64,000 bases of DNA, taken from contig NZ_JANIBJ010000001.1 of NCBI RefSeq assembly GCF_024505185.1, forward strand, positions 124,001-188,000, written 5' to 3'. Source of the DNA: Methylomonas subterranea (GTDB lineage Bacteria > Pseudomonadota > Gammaproteobacteria > Methylococcales > Methylomonadaceae). This document shows, piece by piece, positions 42,302-51,406 of the stretch. Below the pieces are notes generated by a model. The model ran no database searches, was not told the DNA's origin, and worked only from the letters and a program-made list of their open reading frames with translations. The stretch's first letter is position 1. Each line of letters begins with the position of its first letter. The position numbers and the translations under genes are program-made.

Positions 42302-44362
42302 TTAACTTAAAGGTAGTTGTATGGTGAATGTTGTGCCGTGTCCTGGCTGGCTTTGCACATCCAATTGTCCGGCATTTTTCAAGATGAAGTCCCTGGCTTC
42401 GTAAGCGCCGATTCCCATGCCGGCATTGCCCTTGGTGGTGTCGAAGGGCTTGAATAGTCGTTCGGCAATAAATGACGGTTCCATGCCTATACCGTTGTCC
42501 ATGATTTTGAGTACAGCATAATCGGCTTGTTTGCTTAATACCAATTTTACCCAGCCATCCGGTTTCTGGCTTGCGTCCTGGGCGTTTTGTATCAGATTGG
42601 TGATGACGCTGATGAGTTTAGTCTGATCTGCTTTGATCATGCAGTCTATCAACTCGGTTTCGAATGTGAATGCGGGAGTACCGTTGTGTTGGCGTTCTAT
42701 TTTTGTGATGACGTCGACCAAATTGGTAAGCGTGGCTGAACTACCGGAGGATTTTCCCTGCTTCAGTTGCTCAACGATGTGTTGCATTTTGCTGACAGCG
42801 TGGTTAAGCGTATCAATGGTGTCATCGAAGAAATCCGGATTGTGTTTATGTTTGGCGGCATTTCGTACAACCAGGGACAGTTGGGCCGCAATGTTTTTAA
42901 GGTCGTGAACTAAATAAGCCGACAGCCGGTGATAGGTTTCAAATTGTTTATTATTGGCCAAGGCTTCGCTGGCTCTGTTCAATGCAAGGGCATTGGCGAG
43001 TTGCATGCCGACGGTTTTAAGCAGGTCATGGTCCTCCCAATTTAGTTTTCTGCGCGCTCTCGGTTGCGTCAATACGGCGAATGCTTCCAGGTGATTCAGA
43101 TGAAACAGCGGTACTATCAACCACACTTCGCTATCTTCGTAACACCATGGGGTCAGGTCTATGTCGTCGTAAACCTCCGGGGCGTGGGCTAACTCGTAAA
43201 AATCTATAACCCATTGTTTTTGGCTGAGATAGCGAGGCAATTGAGGGGCTGTTTTCAGGCTTGCCAGTTCTTGCTGAGTGAGGCGCAAATTATGTTCGGC
43301 GGCCAGGAAAAATTGCCCTTGATCGTTTTTAAGCCACAACCCGCCGCCGCTGCTTTCTACCAAGTCCGTCAGGGTGGTGATGATAAAATGCTTCAGTTCA
43401 TCAAGAGACTCGAGTTTCGCCAAGGCTTGGCTGATCTTTAACCATTCCTCGCGATAATCATAACTGTAGTGAAAGAAATGTTTGCCGAAGTAGACCTTGG
43501 CCAACGCCCGAATCTTACCGGAAGTGAATGAAATGACCAGGATAAGGATGGCCAGAAAAACAAAAATGGTTTGTATGGACTCGCCCCACTCGGCATTCAC
43601 TTGTTTTAGATAGAAGCCGGTGGCCGACATCAAGATTAGATAAACGCCGCAGCCAATTAAAATGGTTGTGTAAAAAGTTGTCTTACGCGATATGGAAAAC
43701 GTTGTCTGGTTGGAAATGCTATCGAGCCTGGGTAATGCAAGTGCGAGGACGGGGGCTATCAAAGCGTTAATGATTCCGCGCGATTGCCACAATGGTATGT
43801 CCAAGTTCTTGTAAAGTAATGATTTACTGTAGACGATCAGGTCGATGGCGAATAATGCCCCGGCCCCTAGGCATAGATACTTTAAGTTCCAACGCAGGTT
43901 TAAAGGTGTGTTGCGGTAAAGTTGTTCCGTCAGGATCAGACCGAAGATGGCAAATATTACGTGAGAGTAAAATCGAGGATCGACACCGCTTGATTGTTGA
44001 ATGATTTCCAATAAATCGGGAAAACTCTCTATACTGATAGTAAACAAAATGATCAAGGTGACGGATAAGGCTGACTTGGAGCGAACAATGCGCCAATAAC
44101 CGCCACCATGTAGCAGTTTGTTTAACATCGCGGTGAGTAACAAAAACAATGCTGCATTTCGCAAGGTTTCAAAAACCAATGCGTCGGCCAGAAAAAATTC
44201 ATGTTCCTGGGTTGTTCTTAAAATACTCGCGCTCCAGAGCATTACGAACAACATAGCAACAATGAATGCCCAATTTCGGTTTTTTCTTAGCACGGCATAA
44301 AGAAAAAGCACCGAATAGGCGCACAAGTTGGCCAAGTAGCTAAAATAAATATAATTTTCCAT
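42302..44362 (-). CDS. prsK: PrsK, XrtA-system sensor histidine kinase
   Basis: The 686-aa protein has about eight N-terminal membrane helices (residues about 5-290), a GAF-like domain (about 320-460) and a histidine-kinase core. The phospho-acceptor is in VHDLKN at about residue 486, with ATPase motifs NLIQNAQDAS, DNGIGM and GMGIGAYEARD. This matches PrsK of PEP-CTERM loci. It senses an unknown envelope signal and phosphorylates PrsR. It is divergent from the cyclic-nucleotide-binding gene, with 98 bp between the two starts. Confidence 0.9.
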   Translation of the reverse strand: MENYIYFSYLANLCAYSVLFLYAVLRKNRNWAFIVAMLFVMLWSASILRTTQEHEFFLADALVFETLRNAALFLLLTAMLNKLLHGGGYWRIVRSKSALSVTLIILFTISIESFPDLLEIIQQSSGVDPRFYSHVIFAIFGLILTEQLYRNTPLNLRWNLKYLCLGAGALFAIDLIVYSKSLLYKNLDIPLWQSRGIINALIAPVLALALPRLDSISNQTTFSISRKTTFYTTILIGCGVYLILMSATGFYLKQVNAEWGESIQTIFVFLAILILVISFTSGKIRALAKVYFGKHFFHYSYDYREEWLKISQALAKLESLDELKHFIITTLTDLVESSGGGLWLKNDQGQFFLAAEHNLRLTQQELASLKTAPQLPRYLSQKQWVIDFYELAHAPEVYDDIDLTPWCYEDSEVWLIVPLFHLNHLEAFAVLTQPRARRKLNWEDHDLLKTVGMQLANALALNRASEALANNKQFETYHRLSAYLVHDLKNIAAQLSLVVRNAAKHKHNPDFFDDTIDTLNHAVSKMQHIVEQLKQGKSSGSSATLTNLVDVITKIERQHNGTPAFTFETELIDCMIKADQTKLISVITNLIQNAQDASQKPDGWVKLVLSKQADYAVLKIMDNGIGMEPSFIAERLFKPFDTTKGNAGMGIGAYEARDFILKNAGQLDVQSQPGHGTTFTIQLPLS

Positions 44363-44460
44363 GACTGCTGCCGATTATTAGACCTTTGGGCGGAGATGTA
44401 AAGCGGGTGTCAAGGTACCATGGCTAATGGCTCGAATGTGGATTACGTGTATAGGTAAGT

Positions 44461-44934
44461 ATGAAGCAAATACTCGATGACATATTAAACAGTCCCCAGT
44501 TTGCGGAAGGCAGTGCATGGAAACGCGTGCACTATAAGGCAGGCGATAAAATCATCGAAAAGGGCGAGTTGGGTAGTACCTTGATTCTGGTTGAAGAAGG
44601 CAGTGTGCGCGTTCTTGGTGGAGCGGAGCTGGAAGGCAGGGTCAAAATAACGCCGGGCTTATGCGATCTGGCCGCCGGGGCGATTTTCGGGGATATCTGC
44701 CTGTATGGCTCGCATCGCAGAACGGCTTCCGTAGTAGCTTTAAACGATACCCGAGTATTGGAAATCCGTAGTGATATGTTGAGCGTGTACCTGGATGATC
44801 ACCCAATTGAGGGTTATTTGTTTTTAAAAGCTCTTTTTGAAATCATGGCGACCCGGCTGGAAACGGCCAATGACCGTATCGAAAAGCTTTTGGCCTGGGG
44901 TATAAAAGCGCATGACATCGATAAATACCTTTAG
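44461..44934 (+). CDS. cyclic-nucleotide-binding-domain protein
   Basis: The 157-aa protein is a single cNMP-binding fold: GDKIIEKGELGSTLILVEEGSVRV, then GAIFGDICLYGSHRRTASVVAL, then a C-terminal helix. There is no DNA-binding domain. It opens the plus-strand exopolysaccharide gene set and is divergent from prsK. The canonical RxS cAMP contact is not clear, so its ligand is unknown. It may act on a neighbouring enzyme by direct binding (inference). Confidence 0.8.
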   Translation: MKQILDDILNSPQFAEGSAWKRVHYKAGDKIIEKGELGSTLILVEEGSVRVLGGAELEGRVKITPGLCDLAAGAIFGDICLYGSHRRTASVVALNDTRVLEIRSDMLSVYLDDHPIEGYLFLKALFEIMATRLETANDRIEKLLAWGIKAHDIDKYL

Positions 44935-44958
44935 ACGTGAGTAAATAGGGACTGGCAG

Positions 44959-45696
44959 ATGAATGACAAGTCCGAAGTAACGTTGACAGAGAGTTTTGAG
45001 CGCTATTTCAAGGTAGAATTGGCTGAGTCGGATATTCAAAAGCAGCTGGTTTATGGGGTTAGGTATCGTGTTTATTGCGAGGAATTCAAATACGAAGCGG
45101 TTGATTTGTTTCCCGATGGCTTGGAAACGGACGAATATGACCAAGTGTCTCGGCATTGTTTGGTAATTCATAGAAGAACGGGATTGCCCGCCGGATGTGT
45201 AAGACTGGTTCCCGCCTTGGGGGGACGGGAAGAAATGCCCTTACCACTGGAAAAATTTTGTAGTTCGAGTCTAAATCAGCAACAAATCGAAAAATTGGGT
45301 TTGCCGAGATCAACCGTGTGCGAGATTTCCAGGTTGGCGGTCGATGGAGCGTTTCGGCGCCGAAGTGGTGAGTCCTTGACGCGGTTTGGTGAAATCTCCA
45401 GTCTGCATTTCTCGGATCAGGAACAAAGAAGCTTCTCGTTAATTGCCGTGGCCTGTTTCTTGGCGGCGACAGCCATGACCGAAATGGATAACAGAACCAA
45501 TGTGTTCGCAATGATGGAGCCTTTCCTGCCGCGCTTGATGCATCGCTCCGGAATCGATTTTCAGAGGATAGGCAAGGATATGTATTACCACGGCATCAGA
45601 GCGCCTTATTTTATAACCACGCAATCGGCGCTGGAAAATATGCATCCTGATTTGCTTGAATTGTATGTATGGATTAAAAATGCTCTGATTGAGTAA
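44959..45696 (+). CDS. PEP-CTERM/exosortase A-associated acyltransferase
   Basis: The 245-aa protein belongs to the GNAT-like N-acyl transferase group related to acyl-homoserine-lactone synthases. It has VYGVRYRVYCEEFKYE, the RHCLVIHRRTGLPAGCVRLV strand pair and the CEISRLAV motif with its conserved Glu-Ile-Ser-Arg. Members are found only with XrtA loci. The acyl acceptor is not known. It lies 24 bp after the cNMP-binding gene. Confidence 0.85.
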   Translation: MNDKSEVTLTESFERYFKVELAESDIQKQLVYGVRYRVYCEEFKYEAVDLFPDGLETDEYDQVSRHCLVIHRRTGLPAGCVRLVPALGGREEMPLPLEKFCSSSLNQQQIEKLGLPRSTVCEISRLAVDGAFRRRSGESLTRFGEISSLHFSDQEQRSFSLIAVACFLAATAMTEMDNRTNVFAMMEPFLPRLMHRSGIDFQRIGKDMYYHGIRAPYFITTQSALENMHPDLLELYVWIKNALIE

Positions 45697-45731
45697 TTTT
45701 TTTGATTAAATAAAAACTTTGGGAGTTTATC

Positions 45732-48149
45732 GTGTCATTCAGTCAAGCAAATATAATTAAATTATATTTTCCGATTCTAGTGCTTAGTGCTTTGATGGCA
45801 ACGGCATGTGATTCGCCGGATGAATTAGCGGAAAATCACTTGCAAAAGGGTAAGGAATTGCTCGATAAAGGCGAGTACGATAAAGCGATTCTCGAATTGA
45901 AAACATCAGCCCAAAGTAGCGATCAACGATCGGAAACTTATTACTACATGGCTTTGCTGGATGAAAAATCCAATAATTTTAAATCCATGAGGGAAAACCT
46001 TAAAAAAACTCTGGAGCTCGATCCTGCTAATATTGATGCCAGGCAAAAATTAGGCAAAGTGGATTTGCTTTTCGGCGATTTTGATAGCGCCCTGGAACAC
46101 GCCGATTTTGTTTTAAGGGCAAATCCTGGAAATGAAGAGGCAAAGTTGTTAAGAGCGACTGTTTTAATTAGGCAAAAAAAGAATGAGCAGGCCAGCGAGA
46201 TAATTGATTCAGTGATTGCGGTTAACATGAAAAATACCGATGCATTATCATTGAAAGCGGGCTTGATGTTCGAGGAAAACAAACTGGAACAAGCTCTTGA
46301 GTTAACGGAAAGGGCATTGCAACTGGATGATAAAAATATTCCCCTAAGATTATTTAGAATAAAAATACATGCGAAGCAGAATAATTCTGATGCGGTTGTA
46401 GAAGATTACAAAGGTTTGATTGAATTATATCCGGATGTGGAAAACTTCAAATTGAGTTTGGCTTCCATATATTCCATGAAAGATCAGTTGCAGCCGGCGG
46501 AAACCTTGCTGCGGGAGATGATTGAGAAAAATAAAGCAAAGACGGAGCCGAAAATCATTTTGCTGGAGTTTTTGAATGCTAAAGCCAAGGATAGAGTGGC
46601 AAGCGAGTATCAGTCCATGTTTGATGGCTGGGGAGAGAATCCTTCAGGCAGGTTGGAACTGTCAAAATGGATGCTGGCATCCGGATATTTGGACGAGGCA
46701 GAAAAAGGCCTGGAAAAAATTGTCTCAGTTGAGAAAAATAACCAAACAGGGTTGGCTGCTCAAGCAATACTTGCGGAAATTTTTATTGACAAAAAGCAAT
46801 ATGATAAGGCCGATACGGCTGTTTCCAATATTCTGAGTGAAAACTCTGATTTTGTTGAAGCAAATTTGCTGAAAGCACGGTTGTTTTTGATTAATAATAA
46901 AGTCGATGACGCAATTGAATTGTTGAATAAAGTAGTCTGGACCAAGAATGACTCCGATAACGCATTTATGTTGTTGGGGCAGGCATATAGCACCAAGAAA
47001 GACCCAAAGCAGGCGGAAAAAAATTATAAACAAGCCTTGGAATTGAATCCCGCCAATTTGCAGGCCTTTATACCAGTCTACGGTAAATATTTACAAGCCA
47101 ATCAAAAGGAAAACGCGCGGCAACTTTTGGAAAAGGCCTTGAAAGCCAAACCGAATCAGGCCATGTTCCTGACATATAAGGCGGAATTGGATATCTCCGA
47201 AAAGCGCTGGGATGAGGCCCAGGAGACGGTTCAACGTATTGCTTTGTTTTCGAAAAATAAAACCATTCCAGTATATTTTCAGGCCAATATATTGCAAGGC
47301 AAGGGTCAGTACGCCGATGCGGTAAAGCTTTATGAAAAAATATTGAATGAGTTTCCTGGTCACCTGAATTCCTTGGTTAATTTGATACGGTCATATGATG
47401 GGCTCAAGCAACGCGACAAATCATTGGCTTTTGTTGAAGGGTTGCATCAGAAAAATAAAGAGGATTTAACGATCGTAGGTGTATTAAGTGATTTATACAT
47501 GGCCGATAAGGATTATGTTAAGGTCAAACAGTTACTTGAAAATCAAATTAAGCTGTTGCCTGATAAGTCGGTTCCGCTGTATTTGGCTTTGGCAAAAGTT
47601 GAGGCCGTTTTGAAAAAATCCGCTGATGGCGCCAAACAAGTTTATTTGGCGGGATTGCAGGCCAATCCCGATCAGCCACAGTTGTTGTTGGCCTTAGGTA
47701 GTCTGTATGAGCAACTGAATGATAAAAATGAAGCGCGTAAGGTTTATGAGAAGATAATTGAAAAGACTCCGGATAATATTCTGGCAGTAAATAACTATGC
47801 GGCATTGTTGCTGGAATCCGATCAGGCCGAGGATTTGGCAAAAGGTTTGGAAATGGCTCAGCGGTTTAAGGATTCGGAAAACGTTTCTCTTCAAGATACC
47901 TATGCCTGGGGTTTGGTTAAAAATGATAAAAACCCAGAAGGATTGGCACTTCTCGAGTCTTTGATTGTTAAAGAGCCCAAAATGGCTGAACTTAGATATC
48001 ATTTAGGCGTAGCTCATCTAAAGAATGGCAATAAAGCAACCGCGCTAGTCGAATTAAAGCAATCAATAGACTTGGCGGAAAAGCAACAGCGTGGTTTTGC
48101 CGGTAAGGACGAGGCGCAAAGGCTGATAAAAGAACTTACGGGTCGTTAA
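45732..48149 (+). CDS. prsT: PrsT, TPR lipoprotein of the XrtA system
   Basis: The 805-aa protein has a signal sequence with lipobox-like MATAC (Cys about 26) and then TPR repeats along its whole length (for example YYYMALLDEKSNNFKSMREN and KAEKNYKQALELNPANLQAF types). PrsT proteins are envelope scaffolds in PEP-CTERM exopolysaccharide loci. The start is GTG 45732 with GGGAG before it. The gene is visibly more AT-rich than the nif and exported-protein regions. Confidence 0.85.
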   Translation: MSFSQANIIKLYFPILVLSALMATACDSPDELAENHLQKGKELLDKGEYDKAILELKTSAQSSDQRSETYYYMALLDEKSNNFKSMRENLKKTLELDPANIDARQKLGKVDLLFGDFDSALEHADFVLRANPGNEEAKLLRATVLIRQKKNEQASEIIDSVIAVNMKNTDALSLKAGLMFEENKLEQALELTERALQLDDKNIPLRLFRIKIHAKQNNSDAVVEDYKGLIELYPDVENFKLSLASIYSMKDQLQPAETLLREMIEKNKAKTEPKIILLEFLNAKAKDRVASEYQSMFDGWGENPSGRLELSKWMLASGYLDEAEKGLEKIVSVEKNNQTGLAAQAILAEIFIDKKQYDKADTAVSNILSENSDFVEANLLKARLFLINNKVDDAIELLNKVVWTKNDSDNAFMLLGQAYSTKKDPKQAEKNYKQALELNPANLQAFIPVYGKYLQANQKENARQLLEKALKAKPNQAMFLTYKAELDISEKRWDEAQETVQRIALFSKNKTIPVYFQANILQGKGQYADAVKLYEKILNEFPGHLNSLVNLIRSYDGLKQRDKSLAFVEGLHQKNKEDLTIVGVLSDLYMADKDYVKVKQLLENQIKLLPDKSVPLYLALAKVEAVLKKSADGAKQVYLAGLQANPDQPQLLLALGSLYEQLNDKNEARKVYEKIIEKTPDNILAVNNYAALLLESDQAEDLAKGLEMAQRFKDSENVSLQDTYAWGLVKNDKNPEGLALLESLIVKEPKMAELRYHLGVAHLKNGNKATALVELKQSIDLAEKQQRGFAGKDEAQRLIKELTGR

Positions 48150-48196
48150 AATCGGCAACATTAACTTACTGATTTTTTTTGGTGGATTTTTAGAAA

Positions 48197-48919
48197 ATGA
48201 TAAAGACTAAAGTTTCAGCAGTCTTGCAGACAATGTTTGCGTGCGTTGTTTTACTTTTTTTAAACGGTTGCTCGCAGCCTTTGCTTGAAGATGTTGCACA
48301 ATCCTCGGATTACACCTATCAAATTGGACCGGGCGATAGCGTCAATATTTTCGTGTGGGGTAATCCGGAGTTGTCGACGTCGGCTACGGTCAGGCCGGAT
48401 GGCAAGATCACTGTTCCATTGGTCGAAGAATTGCTCGCGAATGGAAAAACCCCTTTTCAAGTGGCAAGGGATATTGAAGAAGTATTAAAAGTCTATGTCA
48501 AAAGTCCTCAGGTAGTGGTGATGGTTTCGGGATTTAAAGGGGTTAGAGATCAACAGATAAGAGTTATAGGTCGCATTGGTGGTGGCTCTTCCGGCGGAGG
48601 CATGGGCGGAGGCATGGGCGGAGGCATGGGCGGAGGCATGGGCGGAGGCATGGGCGGAGGCATGGGCGGTGGAGGAATAGGTCGTTATCAGGGTAAGTCT
48701 TTGCCTTATGAGCGGGGTATGACTTTATTGGATGTCATTATTCAAATAGGCTTAAATCAATACGCCGATGGAAATAGGGCGAGTGTAATTCGTGCAATAG
48801 ACGGAGAACTGAAATCTTATCGCGTAAGAATTGATGATTTGATCGATGATGCGGATTTGTCAGCCAATGTGCTTATGATGCCGGGTGATATATTAATTAT
48901 ACCGGATGCGTATTTTTAA
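48197..48919 (+). CDS. XrtA-system exopolysaccharide export protein (Wza-like)
   Basis: The 240-aa lipoprotein has lipobox LNGC (Cys about 24), a polysaccharide-export domain (YQIGPGDSVNIFVWGNPELS, then VRPDGKITVPLV) and an SLBB-type domain (YERGMTLLDVIIQIG, then MPGDILIIP). It should form the outer-membrane export channel. Between the two domains is a Gly/Met repeat encoded by a 12-bp tandem repeat (48593-48676), absent from typical homologues. It is followed by the chain-length determinant gene. Confidence 0.9.
   Translation: MIKTKVSAVLQTMFACVVLLFLNGCSQPLLEDVAQSSDYTYQIGPGDSVNIFVWGNPELSTSATVRPDGKITVPLVEELLANGKTPFQVARDIEEVLKVYVKSPQVVVMVSGFKGVRDQQIRVIGRIGGGSSGGGMGGGMGGGMGGGMGGGMGGGMGGGGIGRYQGKSLPYERGMTLLDVIIQIGLNQYADGNRASVIRAIDGELKSYRVRIDDLIDDADLSANVLMMPGDILIIPDAYF
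48593..48676 (+). repeat. 12-bp tandem repeat inside the export gene
   Basis: Six perfect copies of GGCGGAGGCATG (48593-48664) are followed by a degenerate seventh (48665-48676). Each unit encodes Gly-Gly-Gly-Met in the gene frame, so copy-number changes would stay in frame and only alter the linker length. Confidence 0.95.
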
Positions 48920-48960
48920 TATGGGTTTAACTATTTTCTACATACTTTCAAATTCGAACC

Positions 48961-50490
48961 ATGCAACATGAGTTAACCGAAGTTTATTTTTACTTAAAAG
49001 GAACGCTTAAGTACAAACGGGTGGCCTTTATGTTTGCCTTGCTGGTGTGCGTAAGTGGCTGGAGTTTTGTATTTTCCATGCCGGATAAATTCGAGTCGAA
49101 AGCTAAAGTGCATATTGATTCCTCCACAGTCATCAGGCCCTTGATGAGGGGTATGGTAATTGATCCTGATGTATCGGCTTTGATTCGGATCATTCAGCAA
49201 TTGATGTTTACAAGGCCAAATTTAGAGAAAATCATTGAACTGTCTCATATGCAGGCTGATAAATCCGGCGCAATAATCAGTAGCGATTTCATTGAGAAGT
49301 TAAAGAAAGATATTACTATTGAGGGTGCTCGAGACCGGGATATTTTTGATATTGGCTATTCCGCAACCGACCCGGAAACCGCCAAGAGCGTTGTTCAGGC
49401 CGTGCTAACCGTTTTTTCAGAACAGGCTCAAGGGAAGGCATTGGCGGATGCCAGCGATGCCCAGCGTTTTATAGAGCAGCAAATTCGAGATTACGAAATT
49501 AGACTGCAGGAAGCTGAAAAAGCCAAGGAGGATTTTAAACGGGCAAACATGGAATACCTTACCAGCGATTCAGATCAATTCCAATTGCTGAATCAGCTTA
49601 AAGAGCAACTTAACGCGGCAACGGCCGCGCTAGAACAGGCATTGGCTAGAAAGAGTGTGCTGGGAGAGCAGGTAAGAAACATTCAGCAATCGGATGAGGA
49701 CTGGGGTGTAACGAATATTTCAGAAGAGGTTTCGCAAGAGGACTCGCGAATAGCAGCGTTAAATGATAAAAAAACCGAGATGTTAATTAAATATACTGAA
49801 AATCATCCGGAAATTTTAGCGATTGACAGATTGATTGATTCATTGAAGCAACAAAAAGAACGCAATAAAAGTGAAACGAGTTCTGAAATGGATTGGCTCG
49901 GACCACAGAAAATGTCAAATCCTTACGTCCAAACACTGAAAATTGCATATGATAACGCCGACGCGGAAGTGGCGTCTGTCCAGGCACTAATAGGTTCAAT
50001 TAAGGCAAGAATAAATAAAATAGAACAAGGTTTGAATGAGCGACTCGCAATCGAAACCGAGATGAAGAACCTTAATAGGGATTATGAAACCATTAACAGT
50101 AAGTACTCTGAATTATTGGAGCGTAGAGAGCAAGCGCATATTACTGAACGGGTAGATGATCAAACGTCACGGTTAAAATTCAAAATTGCCGATCCACCAA
50201 CCAAGCCTAGTAAGCCATCTTCGCCAAATAGAATTCTATTCTATTCCGCTATTTTGATTGGAGGGATTCTTAGTGGGTTTGGTGTGGCTTTCTTGATTTA
50301 TTTTATCAGGCCGGTTTACATGTCGAGCCGGCAAGTCCGAGTCGTTACTGGGTTACCTTCTTTAGGCAGCGTTTCATTAACTAACCTTGGCATTACCAAA
50401 GCTAAAAGTGTTGATTGGCTTTTGTTAGGTACAATCGCACTGATAGCTATGGGGTATACAGGTATTATGTTATTTGAGATTTTAAAATAA
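48961..50490 (+). CDS. XrtA-system chain-length determinant (Wzz/GumC-like)
   Basis: The 509-aa protein has an N-terminal membrane helix (about 20-38), a large periplasmic coiled-coil region (about 120-400) and membrane helices near 420-445 and 485-505. The Pro-rich ADPPTKPSKPSSPNR segment before the C-terminal helix is typical. With the export protein and the tyrosine kinase it controls polymer length and export. No kinase domain is fused; the kinase is the next gene. Confidence 0.9.
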   Translation: MQHELTEVYFYLKGTLKYKRVAFMFALLVCVSGWSFVFSMPDKFESKAKVHIDSSTVIRPLMRGMVIDPDVSALIRIIQQLMFTRPNLEKIIELSHMQADKSGAIISSDFIEKLKKDITIEGARDRDIFDIGYSATDPETAKSVVQAVLTVFSEQAQGKALADASDAQRFIEQQIRDYEIRLQEAEKAKEDFKRANMEYLTSDSDQFQLLNQLKEQLNAATAALEQALARKSVLGEQVRNIQQSDEDWGVTNISEEVSQEDSRIAALNDKKTEMLIKYTENHPEILAIDRLIDSLKQQKERNKSETSSEMDWLGPQKMSNPYVQTLKIAYDNADAEVASVQALIGSIKARINKIEQGLNERLAIETEMKNLNRDYETINSKYSELLERREQAHITERVDDQTSRLKFKIADPPTKPSKPSSPNRILFYSAILIGGILSGFGVAFLIYFIRPVYMSSRQVRVVTGLPSLGSVSLTNLGITKAKSVDWLLLGTIALIAMGYTGIMLFEILK

Positions 50491-50506
50491 CAACAAGGTA
50501 ACCCTT

Positions 50507-51406
50507 ATGAGTATTATTGAGAACGCTTTAAAAAAAGCTAATAGTCAAAATCTGATTGAAAAAAATAAATCGGAACTGTCATCAAATAAGGAAGAAAAAT
50601 TAAATTCTGTTTTCGTTGATAAGCCAGTGGATATCAAGGTTTCGTCCGATGAGTTTTTTATTCCAAAGGATAATCAAGTCTCTATCAATTGGGCCGCTTT
50701 GGCAGGTGATGGTTTTCTCGATCAGAACGACACTAAGTCTCAATTGGCGGAAGAGTTTCGAGTTATTAAAAGGCCGCTGGTCAACAATATACAGGGCGGC
50801 GAAGTTAATGGTATATCAAGAGCCAATCTTATTTTAATCTGTAGTAGCCTGCCCGGAGAAGGCAAAACATTTGTTTCCATAAATTTGGCACTCAGCATAG
50901 CCAATGAATTGGATAAAAGCGTGTTGCTGATTGATGCGGACGTAGAGAAACCCAGTGTTTCCAAGCAATTAGGGATTAAGCAGTCCCCCGGGCTGATTGA
51001 ATATCTGGAAGATGAAAAAGTGACCTTTTCCGATATTTTGTTGAAGACGGATTTGTCCAATCTTAATGTTATACCGGCGGGTAAGCGACATAAGTATTCG
51101 ACGGAGTTGTTGTCCAGTCAAAGGATGTACTTGTTCGCCGAAGAAGTTAGTCGGCGTTATAAGGATAGAGTTGTTATATTTGACTCACCACCTTTGCTGG
51201 TCGCCACGCAGGCTCAAATTCTTGCTGAATTGGTCGGCCAAGTTGTTTTGGTTATAGCGGCAGAGGAAACTCCTCAGAATATCGTTAATGAGTCCATTTC
51301 AAAATTAAGCAATTGCGATGTGGTAATGACTCTGCTGAATAAAACTAAGAAGGAACTTGATCTGTACGGATATAATTATGGCTACGGCAAGTATGGACAT
51401 TCATAG
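50507..51406 (+). CDS. XrtA-associated tyrosine autokinase
   Basis: The 299-aa protein is a bacterial tyrosine kinase of the CpsD/Wze type. The Walker A is SSLPGEGKT at about residue 118, Walker A' is LLIDADVEKPS, and Walker B is VVIFDSPPLL. It ends with a Tyr-rich tail (LYGYNYGYGKYG) that should be the autophosphorylation cluster. It regulates polymer synthesis by interacting with the chain-length protein encoded 16 bp upstream. The next gene starts within its last codons. Confidence 0.9.
   Translation: MSIIENALKKANSQNLIEKNKSELSSNKEEKLNSVFVDKPVDIKVSSDEFFIPKDNQVSINWAALAGDGFLDQNDTKSQLAEEFRVIKRPLVNNIQGGEVNGISRANLILICSSLPGEGKTFVSINLALSIANELDKSVLLIDADVEKPSVSKQLGIKQSPGLIEYLEDEKVTFSDILLKTDLSNLNVIPAGKRHKYSTELLSSQRMYLFAEEVSRRYKDRVVIFDSPPLLVATQAQILAELVGQVVLVIAAEETPQNIVNESISKLSNCDVVMTLLNKTKKELDLYGYNYGYGKYGHS

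Noticed and set aside
48593-48676. CRISPR-like array
   Set aside because: The repeats are directly adjacent 12-bp units without spacers and lie within a coding frame.
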